This document shows positions 8,172-16,797 of a DNA stretch of 64,000 bases, in pieces. This stretch comes from Streptomyces nodosus. GTDB taxonomy: Bacteria; Actinomycetota; Actinomycetes; Streptomycetales; Streptomycetaceae. The stretch lies in assembly GCF_008704995.1 (NCBI RefSeq), contig NZ_CP023747.1, positions 5,423,501 to 5,487,500 on the forward strand, in the 5' to 3' direction. Both the position numbers and the translations under genes were made by a program. The notes under the pieces were generated by a model. That model did not search any database and was not told the DNA's origin. It worked only from the letters and a program-made list of their open reading frames with translations. How positions within the stretch are numbered: the stretch's first letter is position 1; every line of letters begins with the position of its first letter.

Positions 8172-9464
8172 ATGAGTGACAGCCCAGCTCCTCTTGCCGA
8201 CCCCCATCTCTTCTTCGACCCCGTGGACGGCGTCCGGGACGTCGTGATCCTCGGCTCCACCGGTTCGGTCGGCACCCAGGCCGTCGACCTCGTGCTGCGC
8301 AACCCCGACCGGTTCAAGGTCACCGGGCTCTCCGCCAACGGCGGCCGGGTCGCCCTGCTCGCCGAGCAGGCCCGCCGTCTGCGGGTGAGCACGGTCGCGG
8401 TGGCGCGCGAGGACGTCGTACCGGCACTGCGCGAGGCCCTGTCGGCCCAGTACGGTCCGGGAGAGCCCCTTCCGGAGATCCTCGCCGGACCCGACGCGGC
8501 CACGGAGCTGGCCGCCTCCCCCTGCCACACCGTGCTCAACGGCATCACCGGCTCCATCGGCCTGGCGCCCACCCTCGCCGCCCTGGAGGCGGGCCGTACG
8601 CTGGCGCTCGCCAACAAGGAGTCGCTCATCGTGGGCGGCCCGCTGGTGAAGGCCCTGGCCAAGCCCGGTCAGATCATTCCGGTGGACTCCGAGCACGCCG
8701 CGCTCTTCCAGGCCCTGGCCGCCGGCACCCGAGCCGATGTGCGCAAGCTCGTCGTCACCGCCTCCGGTGGCCCCTTCCGCGGGCGTACCCGGGCCGATCT
8801 GGCGGATGTGACCCCGAAGGACGCCCTCGCCCACCCCACCTGGGCCATGGGACCGGTCATCACGATCAACTCCGCGACCCTGGTGAACAAGGGCCTGGAG
8901 GTGATCGAGGCGCATCTGCTCTACGACATCCCCTTCGAGCGCATCGAGGTCGTCGTCCACCCCCAGTCGTACGTCCACTCGATGGTGGAGTTCACGGACG
9001 GATCGACCCTGGCCCAGGCCACGCCCCCCGATATGCGCGGGCCGATCGCCATCGGTCTCGGCTGGCCCGAGCGGGTGCCCGACGCGGCGCCCGCCTTCGA
9101 CTGGACCACCGCGTCGACCTGGGAGTTCTTCCCGCTCGACCATGAGGCCTTCCCCTCGGTGGGGCTCGCCCGGCACGTGGGGCAGCTCGCGGGCACGGCC
9201 CCCGCGGTGTTCAATGCCGCCAACGAGGAGTGCGTCGACGCGTTCCTGAACGGCACGCTCCCGTTCAACGGGATCATGGACACGGTCACCCGGGTGGTCG
9301 GGGAGCACGGCACTCCGTCCTCCTCGACGTCGCCCGAACGGGCGGACCCCCACCGCACGGGAACTTCCCTGACCGTCGCGGACGTCCTCGAAGCGGAGGC
9401 CTGGGCACGCGCCCGGGCCAGAGAACTGACGGCACAGACGGCAACCGCGGAGGCTCGTGCATGA
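8172..9464 (+). CDS. dxr: 1-deoxy-D-xylulose 5-phosphate reductoisomerase
   Basis: This 430-residue enzyme makes 2-C-methyl-D-erythritol 4-phosphate from DXP with NADPH, the committed step of the MEP isoprenoid route. The NADPH-binding GSTGSVGTQA motif is at ~28–37 and ALANKESLIVGG follows. Metal and substrate residues lie in VDSEHAALFQ, with the flexible loop around HPTWAMGPVITINSATLVNK and the VHPQSYVHSMVEF segment after it. The C-terminal four-helix part ends AEAWARARAREL. The ATG has a GGGGGG stretch in front. The last codons overlap the next gene (ATGA), so dxr and the RIP protease are translationally coupled; ispG follows, giving two MEP enzymes in one neighbourhood. Confidence 0.96.
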   Translation: MSDSPAPLADPHLFFDPVDGVRDVVILGSTGSVGTQAVDLVLRNPDRFKVTGLSANGGRVALLAEQARRLRVSTVAVAREDVVPALREALSAQYGPGEPLPEILAGPDAATELAASPCHTVLNGITGSIGLAPTLAALEAGRTLALANKESLIVGGPLVKALAKPGQIIPVDSEHAALFQALAAGTRADVRKLVVTASGGPFRGRTRADLADVTPKDALAHPTWAMGPVITINSATLVNKGLEVIEAHLLYDIPFERIEVVVHPQSYVHSMVEFTDGSTLAQATPPDMRGPIAIGLGWPERVPDAAPAFDWTTASTWEFFPLDHEAFPSVGLARHVGQLAGTAPAVFNAANEECVDAFLNGTLPFNGIMDTVTRVVGEHGTPSSSTSPERADPHRTGTSLTVADVLEAEAWARARARELTAQTATAEARA

Positions 9465-10765
9465 CGACCCTGATGATGATCCTCGGCATAGTCGTCTTCG
9501 TGGTCGGCCTGCTGGTCTCCATCGCCTGGCACGAGCTGGGACATCTGTCGACGGCCAAGCTCTTCGGCGTCCGGGTGCCGCAGTACATGGTCGGCTTCGG
9601 CCCGACCATCTGGTCGCGGAAGAAGGGCGAGACCGAGTACGGCATCAAGGCGGTTCCGCTCGGCGGCTACATCCGCATGATCGGCATGTTCCCGCCGGGC
9701 CCGGACGGCAGGATCGAGGCCCGCTCCACCTCACCGTGGCGCGGAATGATCGAGGACGCACGAGCGCAGTCCTTCGAGGAGCTGCAGCCCGGTGACGAGA
9801 AGCGCCTCTTCTACACGCGCAAGCCGTGGAAGCGGGTCATCGTCATGTTCGCGGGCCCCTTCATGAACCTGATCCTCGCCGTGGTGATCTTCCTCGGTGT
9901 GATGATGTCCTTCGGCGTCCAGACCCAGACCACCACGGTCTCCAAGGTCTCCGACTGCGTCATCCAGCAGAGCGAGAACCGTACGAAGTGCGCCAAGGAG
10001 GACCCGGCCGCACCCGCCCTCGCCGCCGGCCTCAAACCGGGCGACAAGATCGTCGAGTTCGACGGAACCCAGGTCAAGGACTGGTCCGCCCTCCAGTCCG
10101 ACATCCGAGCCAACCCCGGCAAGGACGTCACCATCGTCGTCGAGCGCAAGGGCCAGCGGGTCGATCTGCACGCCCACCTGATCAAGAACCAGGTGAGCAA
10201 GACGGACGGCAACGGCGGCTATGTCGAGGGCAAGTACGTGTACGCCGGATTCCTCGGCTTCACCCCGGCCAGCGGCATCGTCCAGCAGTCCTTCGACCAG
10301 TCCGTGCACCGGATGGGCGACATGATGCAGAACGGCGTCGAGTCGCTGGTCGCCCTGCCCGGAAAGGTTCCCGCCCTGTGGGACGCCGCCTTCGGCAACG
10401 CCCCGCGCCAGCCGGACTCCCCGATGGGCGTGGTGGGCGCGGCCCGTGTCGGCGGCGAGGTGTTCACCCTGGACATCCCGCCGTCCCAGCAGATCGCGAT
10501 GATGCTGCTGCTCGTCGCGGGCTTCAATCTGTCCCTGTTCCTGTTCAACATGCTTCCGCTGCTGCCGCTCGACGGCGGGCACATCGCGGGCGCCCTGTGG
10601 GAGTCGCTGCGCCGCACCGCGGCCAAGGTGCTGCGCCGCCCCGACCCGGGCCCCTTCGACGTGGCGAAGCTGATGCCGGTCGCCTATGTGGTGGCCGGGG
10701 TCTTCGTCTGCTTCACACTGCTGGTGCTGATCGCGGACGTGGTCAATCCCGTGAAGATCTCCTGA
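9461..10765 (+). CDS. rseP: RIP-type zinc metalloprotease (site-2 protease, RseP family)
   Basis: This is a 434-residue polytopic membrane protease that cleaves within the bilayer, typically releasing sigma factors from anti-sigma factors. The zinc motif HELGH (residues 24–28) lies in the first membrane helix. A second TM segment (~130–150) precedes a single PDZ domain (ALAAGLKPGDKIVEFDGTQV). The C-terminal helix carries NMLPLLPLDGGH, the second metal-binding motif, and a last TM helix ends the protein. The start overlaps the dxr stop by ATGA. One PDZ domain and this length fit the actinobacterial form. The substrate in this organism is unknown. The symbol is by family resemblance. Confidence 0.93.
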   Translation: MTTLMMILGIVVFVVGLLVSIAWHELGHLSTAKLFGVRVPQYMVGFGPTIWSRKKGETEYGIKAVPLGGYIRMIGMFPPGPDGRIEARSTSPWRGMIEDARAQSFEELQPGDEKRLFYTRKPWKRVIVMFAGPFMNLILAVVIFLGVMMSFGVQTQTTTVSKVSDCVIQQSENRTKCAKEDPAAPALAAGLKPGDKIVEFDGTQVKDWSALQSDIRANPGKDVTIVVERKGQRVDLHAHLIKNQVSKTDGNGGYVEGKYVYAGFLGFTPASGIVQQSFDQSVHRMGDMMQNGVESLVALPGKVPALWDAAFGNAPRQPDSPMGVVGAARVGGEVFTLDIPPSQQIAMMLLLVAGFNLSLFLFNMLPLLPLDGGHIAGALWESLRRTAAKVLRRPDPGPFDVAKLMPVAYVVAGVFVCFTLLVLIADVVNPVKIS

Positions 10766-10768
10766 TGC

Positions 10769-10807
10769 GACGGTGGCCGGGAAGTGTCCTGTTTCCCGGC
10801 CACCGTC
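10769..10807 (+). terminator. hairpin terminator after the RIP protease gene
   Basis: A 15-bp perfect stem (GACGGTGGCCGGGAA and its complement) with a 9-base loop, three bases after the stop codon. Confidence 0.8.
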
Positions 10808-10926
10808 CGATGGAGGGGTTTACGGACCGTGATGCGCTGGGGCCCGCCCGCGTGCCGTAGTCTCAAACCCTGGAGCCCGTCGTTCCGGGACCGGATCTCG
10901 ATCCACACCTTGGGGTTGCACAGCAG

Positions 10927-12084
10927 ATGACTGCGATTTCACTCGGCATGCCGTCCGTTCCGACCAAGCTCGCCGAGCGCCGGAAGAGCCGGCAGATCCA
11001 GGTCGGTTCCGTGGCGGTGGGCGGGGACGCACCGGTGTCGGTGCAGTCGATGACGACGACGCGTACCTCGGACATCGGTGCGACGCTTCAGCAGATCGCT
11101 GAGTTGACGGCGTCGGGTTGTCAGATCGTGCGGGTGGCGTGTCCGACGCAGGACGATGCGGATGCGCTGGCGGTGATCGCGGGGAAGTCGCAGATCCCGG
11201 TGATCGCGGACATTCATTTCCAGCCGAAGTATGTGTTCGCGGCGATCGAGGCGGGCTGTGCGGCGGTCCGGGTGAATCCGGGCAACATCAAGCAGTTCGA
11301 CGACAAGGTCAGGGAGATCGCGAAGGCGGCCCGGGACCATGGCACTCCGATCCGGATCGGGGTGAACGCGGGGTCGTTGGACCGGCGGCTGCTGCAGAAG
11401 TACGGCAGGGCGACGCCGGAGGCTCTGGTGGAGTCGGCGCTGTGGGAGGCGTCGCTGTTCGAGGAGCATGATTTCCGGGACATCAAGATCTCGGTGAAGC
11501 ACAACGACCCGGTGGTGATGGTCGAGGCCTACCGTCAGCTCGCGGCGCAGTGTGACTATCCGCTGCATCTGGGGGTGACGGAGGCGGGTCCCGCGTTCCA
11601 GGGGACGATCAAGTCGGCGGTCGCGTTCGGTGCGCTGCTGTCGCAGGGGATCGGGGACACGATCCGGGTGTCGTTGTCGGCGCCTCCGGTGGAGGAGATC
11701 AAGGTCGGTACGCAGATCCTGGAGTCGTTGGGGCTGCGTCAGCGGGGGCTGGAGATCGTGTCGTGCCCGTCCTGTGGTCGGGCGCAGGTGGATGTGTACA
11801 AGCTGGCGGAGGAGGTCACGGCGGGTCTGGAGGGCATGGAGGTGCCGCTGCGGGTCGCGGTGATGGGCTGTGTGGTCAACGGTCCCGGGGAGGCCCGGGA
11901 GGCGGATCTGGGGGTGGCCTCGGGCAACGGCAAGGGGCAGATCTTCGTCAAGGGCGAGGTGATCAGGACCGTGCCGGAGTCGAAGATCGTGGAGACCCTG
12001 ATCGACGAGGCGATGAAGCTCGCCGAGCAGATGGAGAAGGACGGCATCGCCTCCGGAGAGCCGTCGGTCTCGGTGGCCGGCTGA
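10927..12084 (+). CDS. ispG: 4-hydroxy-3-methylbut-2-en-1-yl diphosphate synthase (flavodoxin)
   Basis: This 385-residue iron-sulphur enzyme converts MEcPP to HMBPP, the penultimate MEP step. The TIM barrel starts with VGGDAPVSVQSMTTT and continues through DIHFQPKYVF and GVNAGSLD. The [4Fe-4S] ligands are in CPSCGRAQVD (two Cys, ~280–283) and MGCVVNGPGEAREAD (Cys ~315 plus the Glu). Length is that of the short bacterial form without an inserted domain. Codon use differs from neighbours: from about 11040 to 11980 codons end mainly in G or T (GCG, TCG, GTG, GAT, TGT) rather than C. A terminator follows. Confidence 0.96.
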   Translation: MTAISLGMPSVPTKLAERRKSRQIQVGSVAVGGDAPVSVQSMTTTRTSDIGATLQQIAELTASGCQIVRVACPTQDDADALAVIAGKSQIPVIADIHFQPKYVFAAIEAGCAAVRVNPGNIKQFDDKVREIAKAARDHGTPIRIGVNAGSLDRRLLQKYGRATPEALVESALWEASLFEEHDFRDIKISVKHNDPVVMVEAYRQLAAQCDYPLHLGVTEAGPAFQGTIKSAVAFGALLSQGIGDTIRVSLSAPPVEEIKVGTQILESLGLRQRGLEIVSCPSCGRAQVDVYKLAEEVTAGLEGMEVPLRVAVMGCVVNGPGEAREADLGVASGNGKGQIFVKGEVIRTVPESKIVETLIDEAMKLAEQMEKDGIASGEPSVSVAG

Positions 12085-12110
12085 GCCCCGCCCCTCCACC
12101 ATCTCACTCG

Positions 12111-12139
12111 CGCTCCGTCACCTACCCGGTGACGGAGCG
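12111..12139 (+). terminator. hairpin terminator after ispG
   Basis: A 12-bp perfect stem CGCTCCGTCACC with a 5-base loop, 26 bases after the ispG stop. Confidence 0.8.
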
Positions 12140-12517
12140 TTCGTGTACGGACACCCGACACCCCCGCACCGCAAGGGAGTCGGGTCTCCACCGGCCTGCG
12201 GCACCCTCCGCCGCGCGCCGATCCGCCCCGCCTGACGGCGACTTCACGACACGCGGCGACAACGGGGGCGCCCTGCCCGGTCGTTGCGGCCCCGGCCGGA
12301 CCGTCGGCTCGGGTGGGCCCTCCCAGGAGCCGCCCTGCTCGCCCGCCGTCGGCGGCCGGTCCCCGGCACGACCCCGGCCGTGCCTCGCGGGCCCAGGGAT
12401 CACCACGGGATCACCCGCCCCACCGGGCCGTCCACGGGACGAGATGCCGGGCGGCGCCGTCCGGGCGCGCCAGGTACAGTGCGGAGATCAGCAGAACCCA
12501 GGGTGAGGCTCCCGTAC
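12140..12517. other. intergenic region ispG–GNAT
   Basis: Uniformly GC-rich with no frame showing normal codon bias. A TACAGT hexamer at 12474–12479 is a possible -10 element for the acetyltransferase gene. Nothing else is seen. Confidence 0.4.
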
Positions 12518-13366
12518 GTGTTGACGCAGACCACCACTCGGGTCCTCGAACCGAGTGACCTGGACGCCGCGCTCGCCGTCCTCGACCGCGAGCCGGTGGC
12601 GAACGCTTTTGTGACGTCCAGGGTCCAGGTCGCGGGCCTCGACCCCTGGCGGCTCGGCGGCGAGATGTGGGGCTGGTACGAGGACGGCATGCTGACCTCG
12701 CTGTGCTACGCGGGCGCCAACCTCGTCCCGCTCTGCGCCGGCCCCCGCGCGGTACGGGCCTTCGCCGACCGCGCCCGGCGCATCGGCCGCCGCTGCTCCT
12801 CCATCGTCGGGCCCGCCGAGGCCACCGCCCAGCTGTGGCGGCTGCTGGAGCCGACCTGGGGTCCGGCCCGCGAGGTCCGTACCCGTCAGCCACTCATGGT
12901 CACCGACCGTATGCCCGACGACATCACTCCGGACCCCTACCTCCGCCGCGTCCGCAAGGACGAGATGGAGACGATCATGCCGGCCTGTGTGGCGATGTTC
13001 ACCGAGGAGGTCGGCGTCTCCCCGCTGGCCGGCGACGGAGGACTGCTCTACCAGGCCCGGGTCGCCGAACTCGTCGGCTCCGGCCGGTCGTTCGCCCGCC
13101 TCGACCAGAACGGCAAGGTCGTCTTCAAGGCCGAGATCGGCGCCGCGACCACCCGCGCCTGCCAGATCCAGGGCGTCTGGGTCGCCCCCGAGTACCGCGG
13201 CCAGGGCCTCGCCGCCCCCGGCATGGCGGCGGTGCTGCGCTATGCGCTGGCGGACGTGGCCCCCGTGGCGAGCCTGTATGTCAACGACTTCAACACCGCC
13301 GCGCGGCGGACCTATCTGAGGGTGGGCTTCCAGGAGGTCGGGGCGTTCATGAGCGTGCTGTTCTGA
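12518..13366 (+). CDS. GNAT family N-acetyltransferase with DUF4081 N-terminal domain
   Basis: This 282-residue two-domain protein has a degenerate N-terminal GNAT-like region (DUF4081 type, WRLGGEMWGWYEDG) and a C-terminal GNAT domain. The C-terminal acetyl-CoA-binding loop reads VWVAPEYRGQGLAAPGMAAV, followed by SLYVNDFNTAARRTYLRVGF. The start is uncertain: GTG at 12518 is used because AGGGTGAGG lies 9 bases upstream; TTG at 12521 or GTG at 12503 are alternatives. The acceptor substrate is unknown. A second, unrelated GNAT gene follows. Confidence 0.82.
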   Translation: MLTQTTTRVLEPSDLDAALAVLDREPVANAFVTSRVQVAGLDPWRLGGEMWGWYEDGMLTSLCYAGANLVPLCAGPRAVRAFADRARRIGRRCSSIVGPAEATAQLWRLLEPTWGPAREVRTRQPLMVTDRMPDDITPDPYLRRVRKDEMETIMPACVAMFTEEVGVSPLAGDGGLLYQARVAELVGSGRSFARLDQNGKVVFKAEIGAATTRACQIQGVWVAPEYRGQGLAAPGMAAVLRYALADVAPVASLYVNDFNTAARRTYLRVGFQEVGAFMSVLF

Positions 13367-13476
13367 CCGGGCAGGCACCGGGACCCGAGCCCCGCGGCGG
13401 GTCCGGGGATCCAGGTGCCCGGCCGGGCGGGAGCCGCCCCCTGAACGACGGTGCGGGGCCCCTGTAGGCTCCCCGC

Positions 13477-14067
13477 ATGCTGCGCTTTCCCGGTCACGGT
13501 CACCGCCGGCCCGACGAGGTCGCGATCGGCCCCCTGGATCTGTCGGCCCGCGTGGACGAGGCGCTCGCCGTGCAGGCCGTCGCGTTCGGGCTCGGCGCCG
13601 AGGAGATCGCCGTACGCCGCCAGATCGTGCTGCGGCACATGACCCACCCGGGGGCCCGCGCGCTCGGCGCCACCACCCGCGACGGGCGGCTCGTCGGATT
13701 CGTCTACGGCATGCCCAACGACCGCACCCACTGGTGGTCCACCGTGGTCGAACCGTATCTGCGCGCCCGGGGCAACGACGCCTGGCTCGACAACTCCTTT
13801 GTGATCACCGAGTTGCATGTCCATCCGCACCACCAGAACCGCGGCATCGGACGCGCCCTGATCACCGCCCTCACCGACGGCGCCTCCGAACCGCGCTCGA
13901 TCCTGTCGGCCATCGACACCGACAGCCCGGCCCGCGGCCTGTACCGTTCCCTGGGCTACGAGGACCTGGCGCGGCAGGTGTACTTCCCCAGCGCCGCCAA
14001 GCCCTACGCCGTGATGGGCGCCCCCCTGCCCCTGCTCAGGCCCCGGGGCGGCCCGGAGGGTCCCTGA
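13477..14067 (+). CDS. GNAT family N-acetyltransferase
   Basis: This 196-residue acetyltransferase has a single GNAT fold. Motif A is ITELHVHPHHQNRGIGRALI (acetyl-CoA pyrophosphate loop), and the motif B helix reads ARGLYRSLGYEDLARQ. It lies 110 bp after the first GNAT gene and 105 bp before proS. The target is unknown; proteins, small amines or tRNA-related substrates are all possible. Confidence 0.85.
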   Translation: MLRFPGHGHRRPDEVAIGPLDLSARVDEALAVQAVAFGLGAEEIAVRRQIVLRHMTHPGARALGATTRDGRLVGFVYGMPNDRTHWWSTVVEPYLRARGNDAWLDNSFVITELHVHPHHQNRGIGRALITALTDGASEPRSILSAIDTDSPARGLYRSLGYEDLARQVYFPSAAKPYAVMGAPLPLLRPRGGPEGP

Positions 14068-14111
14068 CGATTACCGCCCGCACCTGCCGCCCGGCTAACC
14101 TCCTAGCGATA

Positions 14112-14150
14112 CCCTCCCCCACTCTCGGTTCGCTCGAGCGGGGGGATCCC
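14112..14150. repeat. REP-like GC hairpin upstream of proS
   Basis: A run of Cs (ending in CCCCC at 14116–14120) and a matching G-run flank a CGCTCGAGCG self-complementary core. This resembles the dispersed Streptomyces intergenic repeats of the type also present inside the 1828–1960 element. Confidence 0.45.
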
Positions 14151-14172
14151 GATCAGCAGGAGTCGAGAAACC

Positions 14173-15873
14173 ATGGCGAACGCACCGGTCCAGCGCATGT
14201 CCCAGTTGATGGCGAAGACGCTGCGCGACGACCCGGCGGACGCCGAGGTCCTCAGCCACAAGCTGCTGGTCCGCGCCGGCTATGTCCGCCGCACCGCCGC
14301 CGGAGTGTGGACCTGGCTGCCGCTCGGCAAGAAGGTCCTCGCCAATGTGGAGCGCATCGTCCGCGAGGAGATGGACGCGATCGGCGGCCAGGAGGTGCTG
14401 CTCCCCGCCCTGCTGCCGCGCGAGCCGTACGAGGCGACCGGCCGCTGGGACGAGTACGGCGCGGAGCTGTTCCGCCTCAAGGACCGCAAGGGCGGCGACT
14501 ACCTGCTCGGTCCCACCCATGAGGAGATCTTCACCCTGCTGGTGAACGACCAGGCGTCCTCGTACAAGGACCTGCCGGTCATCCTCTACCAGATCCAGAC
14601 CAAGTTCCGTGACGAGGCCCGGCCCCGCGCGGGCATCCTGCGCGGCCGTGAGTTCCTGATGAAGGACTCCTACTCCTTCGACCTCACGGACGAGGGCCTC
14701 GCCGAGTCGTACGCCCTGCACCGCCAGGCCTACCAGAGGGTGTTCGAGCGGCTCGGCCTGGACTACCGCATCTGCGCCGCGACGGCGGGTGCGATGGGCG
14801 GCTCCAAGTCCGAGGAGTTCCTCGCCCCGGCCGCCGCCGGCGAGGACACCTTCGCGGACTGCCCGAACTGCGACTTCGCCGCCAACACCGAGGCGATCAC
14901 CTATGAGCTGACGCCGGCCGACGGCTCCGGTGTGCCCGCGGCGGAGGAGATCCCGACCCCCGACACCCCGACCATCGAGACCCTGGCGGCCTCGCTGGGC
15001 GTCCCGGCCTCCGCGACGTTGAAGAACCTCCTGGTCAAGGTCGACGGCGAGATCGTCGCCATCGGTGTGCCCGGCGACCGCGAGGTCGACCTGGGCAAGG
15101 TCGAGGCCCACTTCGCCCCGGCGACCGTCGAACTGGTCACCGCGGAGGACTTCGAGGGCCGCCCGGACCTGGTCCGCGGCTATGTCGGCCCGCAGGGCCT
15201 GGAGAAGGTCCGCTACGTCGCCGACCCGCGCGTCGCGCCCGGCACCTCCTGGATCACCGGTGCCAACAAGGAGGGCCTCCACGTCAAGAACGTGGTCGCG
15301 GGCCGTGACTTCGAGGTCGACGCCTATGTGGATGTCGTGGTGGTGCAGGAGGGCGACCCGTGCCCCCGCTGCGGCACCGGGCTCAAGCTGGACCGCGCCA
15401 TCGAGATCGGGCACATCTTCCAGCTGGGCCGCAAGTACGCCGACGCCCTCAAGCTCGACGTCCTCGGCCAGAACGGCAAGCCGGTCCGCGTGACCATGGG
15501 CTCCTACGGCATCGGTGTCTCCCGCGCGGTTGCCGCGCTCGCCGAGCAGACCGCCGACGAGCAGGGGCTGTGCTGGCCCGCGGAGGTCGCCCCGGCCGAT
15601 GTGCATGTGGTGGCGGCCGGCAAGGCCGTGCAGACCGAGCTGGCCCTCGACATCTCCGGCAGGCTGGCCGCGGCCGGTGTCCGGGTCCTGGTCGACGACC
15701 GGGCCGGAGTGTCGCCGGGCGTGAAGTTCACCGACGCCGAGCTGATGGGTGTGCCGCAGATCCTGGTGGCGGGCCGCCGTTCCGCCGAAGGCGTCGTGGA
15801 GCTCAAGGACCGCAGGACGGGCGAACGCGAGGAGCTGACGGTGGACGAGGCCCTCGCCCGCCTGACGGCCTGA
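14173..15873 (+). CDS. proS: prolyl-tRNA synthetase
   Basis: This 566-residue class II aminoacyl-tRNA synthetase charges tRNA-Pro. It is the bacterial form with the catalytic core (motif 2 TKFRDEARPRAGILRGREF, ~residues 139–157) split by an inserted editing (INS) domain at ~240–380 that removes mischarged alanine. Motif 3 reads TMGSYGIGVSRAVAAL. An anticodon-binding domain (~470–566) ends the protein. The ATG follows AGCAGGAGTCGAGAAACC. It appears monocistronic, with a hairpin downstream and the repeat block after that. Confidence 0.97.
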   Translation: MANAPVQRMSQLMAKTLRDDPADAEVLSHKLLVRAGYVRRTAAGVWTWLPLGKKVLANVERIVREEMDAIGGQEVLLPALLPREPYEATGRWDEYGAELFRLKDRKGGDYLLGPTHEEIFTLLVNDQASSYKDLPVILYQIQTKFRDEARPRAGILRGREFLMKDSYSFDLTDEGLAESYALHRQAYQRVFERLGLDYRICAATAGAMGGSKSEEFLAPAAAGEDTFADCPNCDFAANTEAITYELTPADGSGVPAAEEIPTPDTPTIETLAASLGVPASATLKNLLVKVDGEIVAIGVPGDREVDLGKVEAHFAPATVELVTAEDFEGRPDLVRGYVGPQGLEKVRYVADPRVAPGTSWITGANKEGLHVKNVVAGRDFEVDAYVDVVVVQEGDPCPRCGTGLKLDRAIEIGHIFQLGRKYADALKLDVLGQNGKPVRVTMGSYGIGVSRAVAALAEQTADEQGLCWPAEVAPADVHVVAAGKAVQTELALDISGRLAAAGVRVLVDDRAGVSPGVKFTDAELMGVPQILVAGRRSAEGVVELKDRRTGEREELTVDEALARLTA

Positions 15874-15888
15874 GCCACACCCCGCCCA

Positions 15889-15923
15889 CGAGCGGCCGCC
15901 GGTCCCCGACCGACGGCCGCTCG
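15889..15923 (+). terminator. hairpin terminator after proS
   Basis: A 10-bp perfect stem CGAGCGGCCG with a 15-base loop, 15 bases downstream of the stop. Confidence 0.7.
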
Positions 15924-15967
15924 CCGATTTCAGCACCGGGAGCCACCACCCCGACCGGCACACGGCG

Positions 15968-16761
15968 GTCTGCGAGACGCCTGACGACCACACGCCCGAC
16001 GCCCGGGGGAGAGGCCGAGGCCCCGTGCCCCGGGCTGCGGGCGGCGCACCGCTCATCGGCCCTCGACGCGGGCGCGGCCGTCCCGCGCCCAGCGTGCGGT
16101 CTGCCACTGGCTCGGCGCCGGTCCGCGCCGCGTCGCGGGGATCGCGACGCGACCGCCGATGCCGGACCGGTCGGCGCGCGACGACCGGTCCGCTCAGGTC
16201 GGCGCGCGGGCCCGCACAGGTCCGTGCCACCCCGCGGGCGTCGGCGTCCGGCGCTCCCCGGGCACAAGAGCCGGCCCGCCGTCCGTCCGGCCGTGCTGAC
16301 AGTCCGGCTGAGTGCCGAAAGGCCCGGACGTCGGGCCTCCTTACCCGGCGGTCGTACTCCACCGGCCACGCCGGGGCTCGTTCGACCGGGTGCAGGCCCG
16401 TCCGGCCGTGCTGACAGTCCGGGTGAGTGTCGGAAGGCCCGGACGCCCGGCCTTCTGCCCCGGCGGTGGTCCTCTACGGGTCATGCCGGAGTTCCTGAGG
16501 CGGGCCGGGGGCCGCCGGGCCTCCGGGGCCGGGCGTTGTGGTCGTCAGGGGTCTCGCAGACCCAGCCGGACTGTCAGCGCGGCCGGAACCGCGCGCTGAC
16601 CTGAGCGGACCTGTCCCGAAGTGCGCCGACCCGCGTCGGCCGGTTCCGCATCGAGGGGCGCGACGCGCCGCGGACCGGCGCCGGCCCAGCGGCAGACCGC
16701 ATGCTGGGCACAGGACGGCCGCGCCCGCGTCGAGGGCCGATGAGCGGTGCGCCGCCCGCAG
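15968..16761. repeat. gene-free composite inverted/direct repeat block
   Basis: No frame here looks coding. Five related pairs are visible: a 24-bp segment at 15968–15991 returns inverted at 16538–16561 with one mismatch; a ~174-bp arm at 16035–16208 returns inverted as 16591–16761 with substitutions and small indels, the outer ~70 bp nearly identical; a 54-bp unit at 16284–16337 repeats directly at 16399–16452; and the core of that unit (GCTGACAGTCCGG) appears a third time inverted at 16563–16589. This could fold into a very long RNA hairpin, or be the remains of a small mobile element. Confidence 0.7.
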
Positions 16762-16797
16762 CCGCCCGCAGTCCGGGTCGGCCGGGTCGGGGAGCGG

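Noticed and set aside
10939..12102. Full-length open frame antisense to ispG
   Set aside because: It arises from the G/T-ending codons of ispG; the translated product is His/Arg/Leu-rich without family features.
16025..16414. Possible small genes in the repeat block after proS
   Set aside because: Frames are Arg/Pro/Ala-rich, lack ribosome sites and have no codon bias; the repeat structure explains the sequence better.
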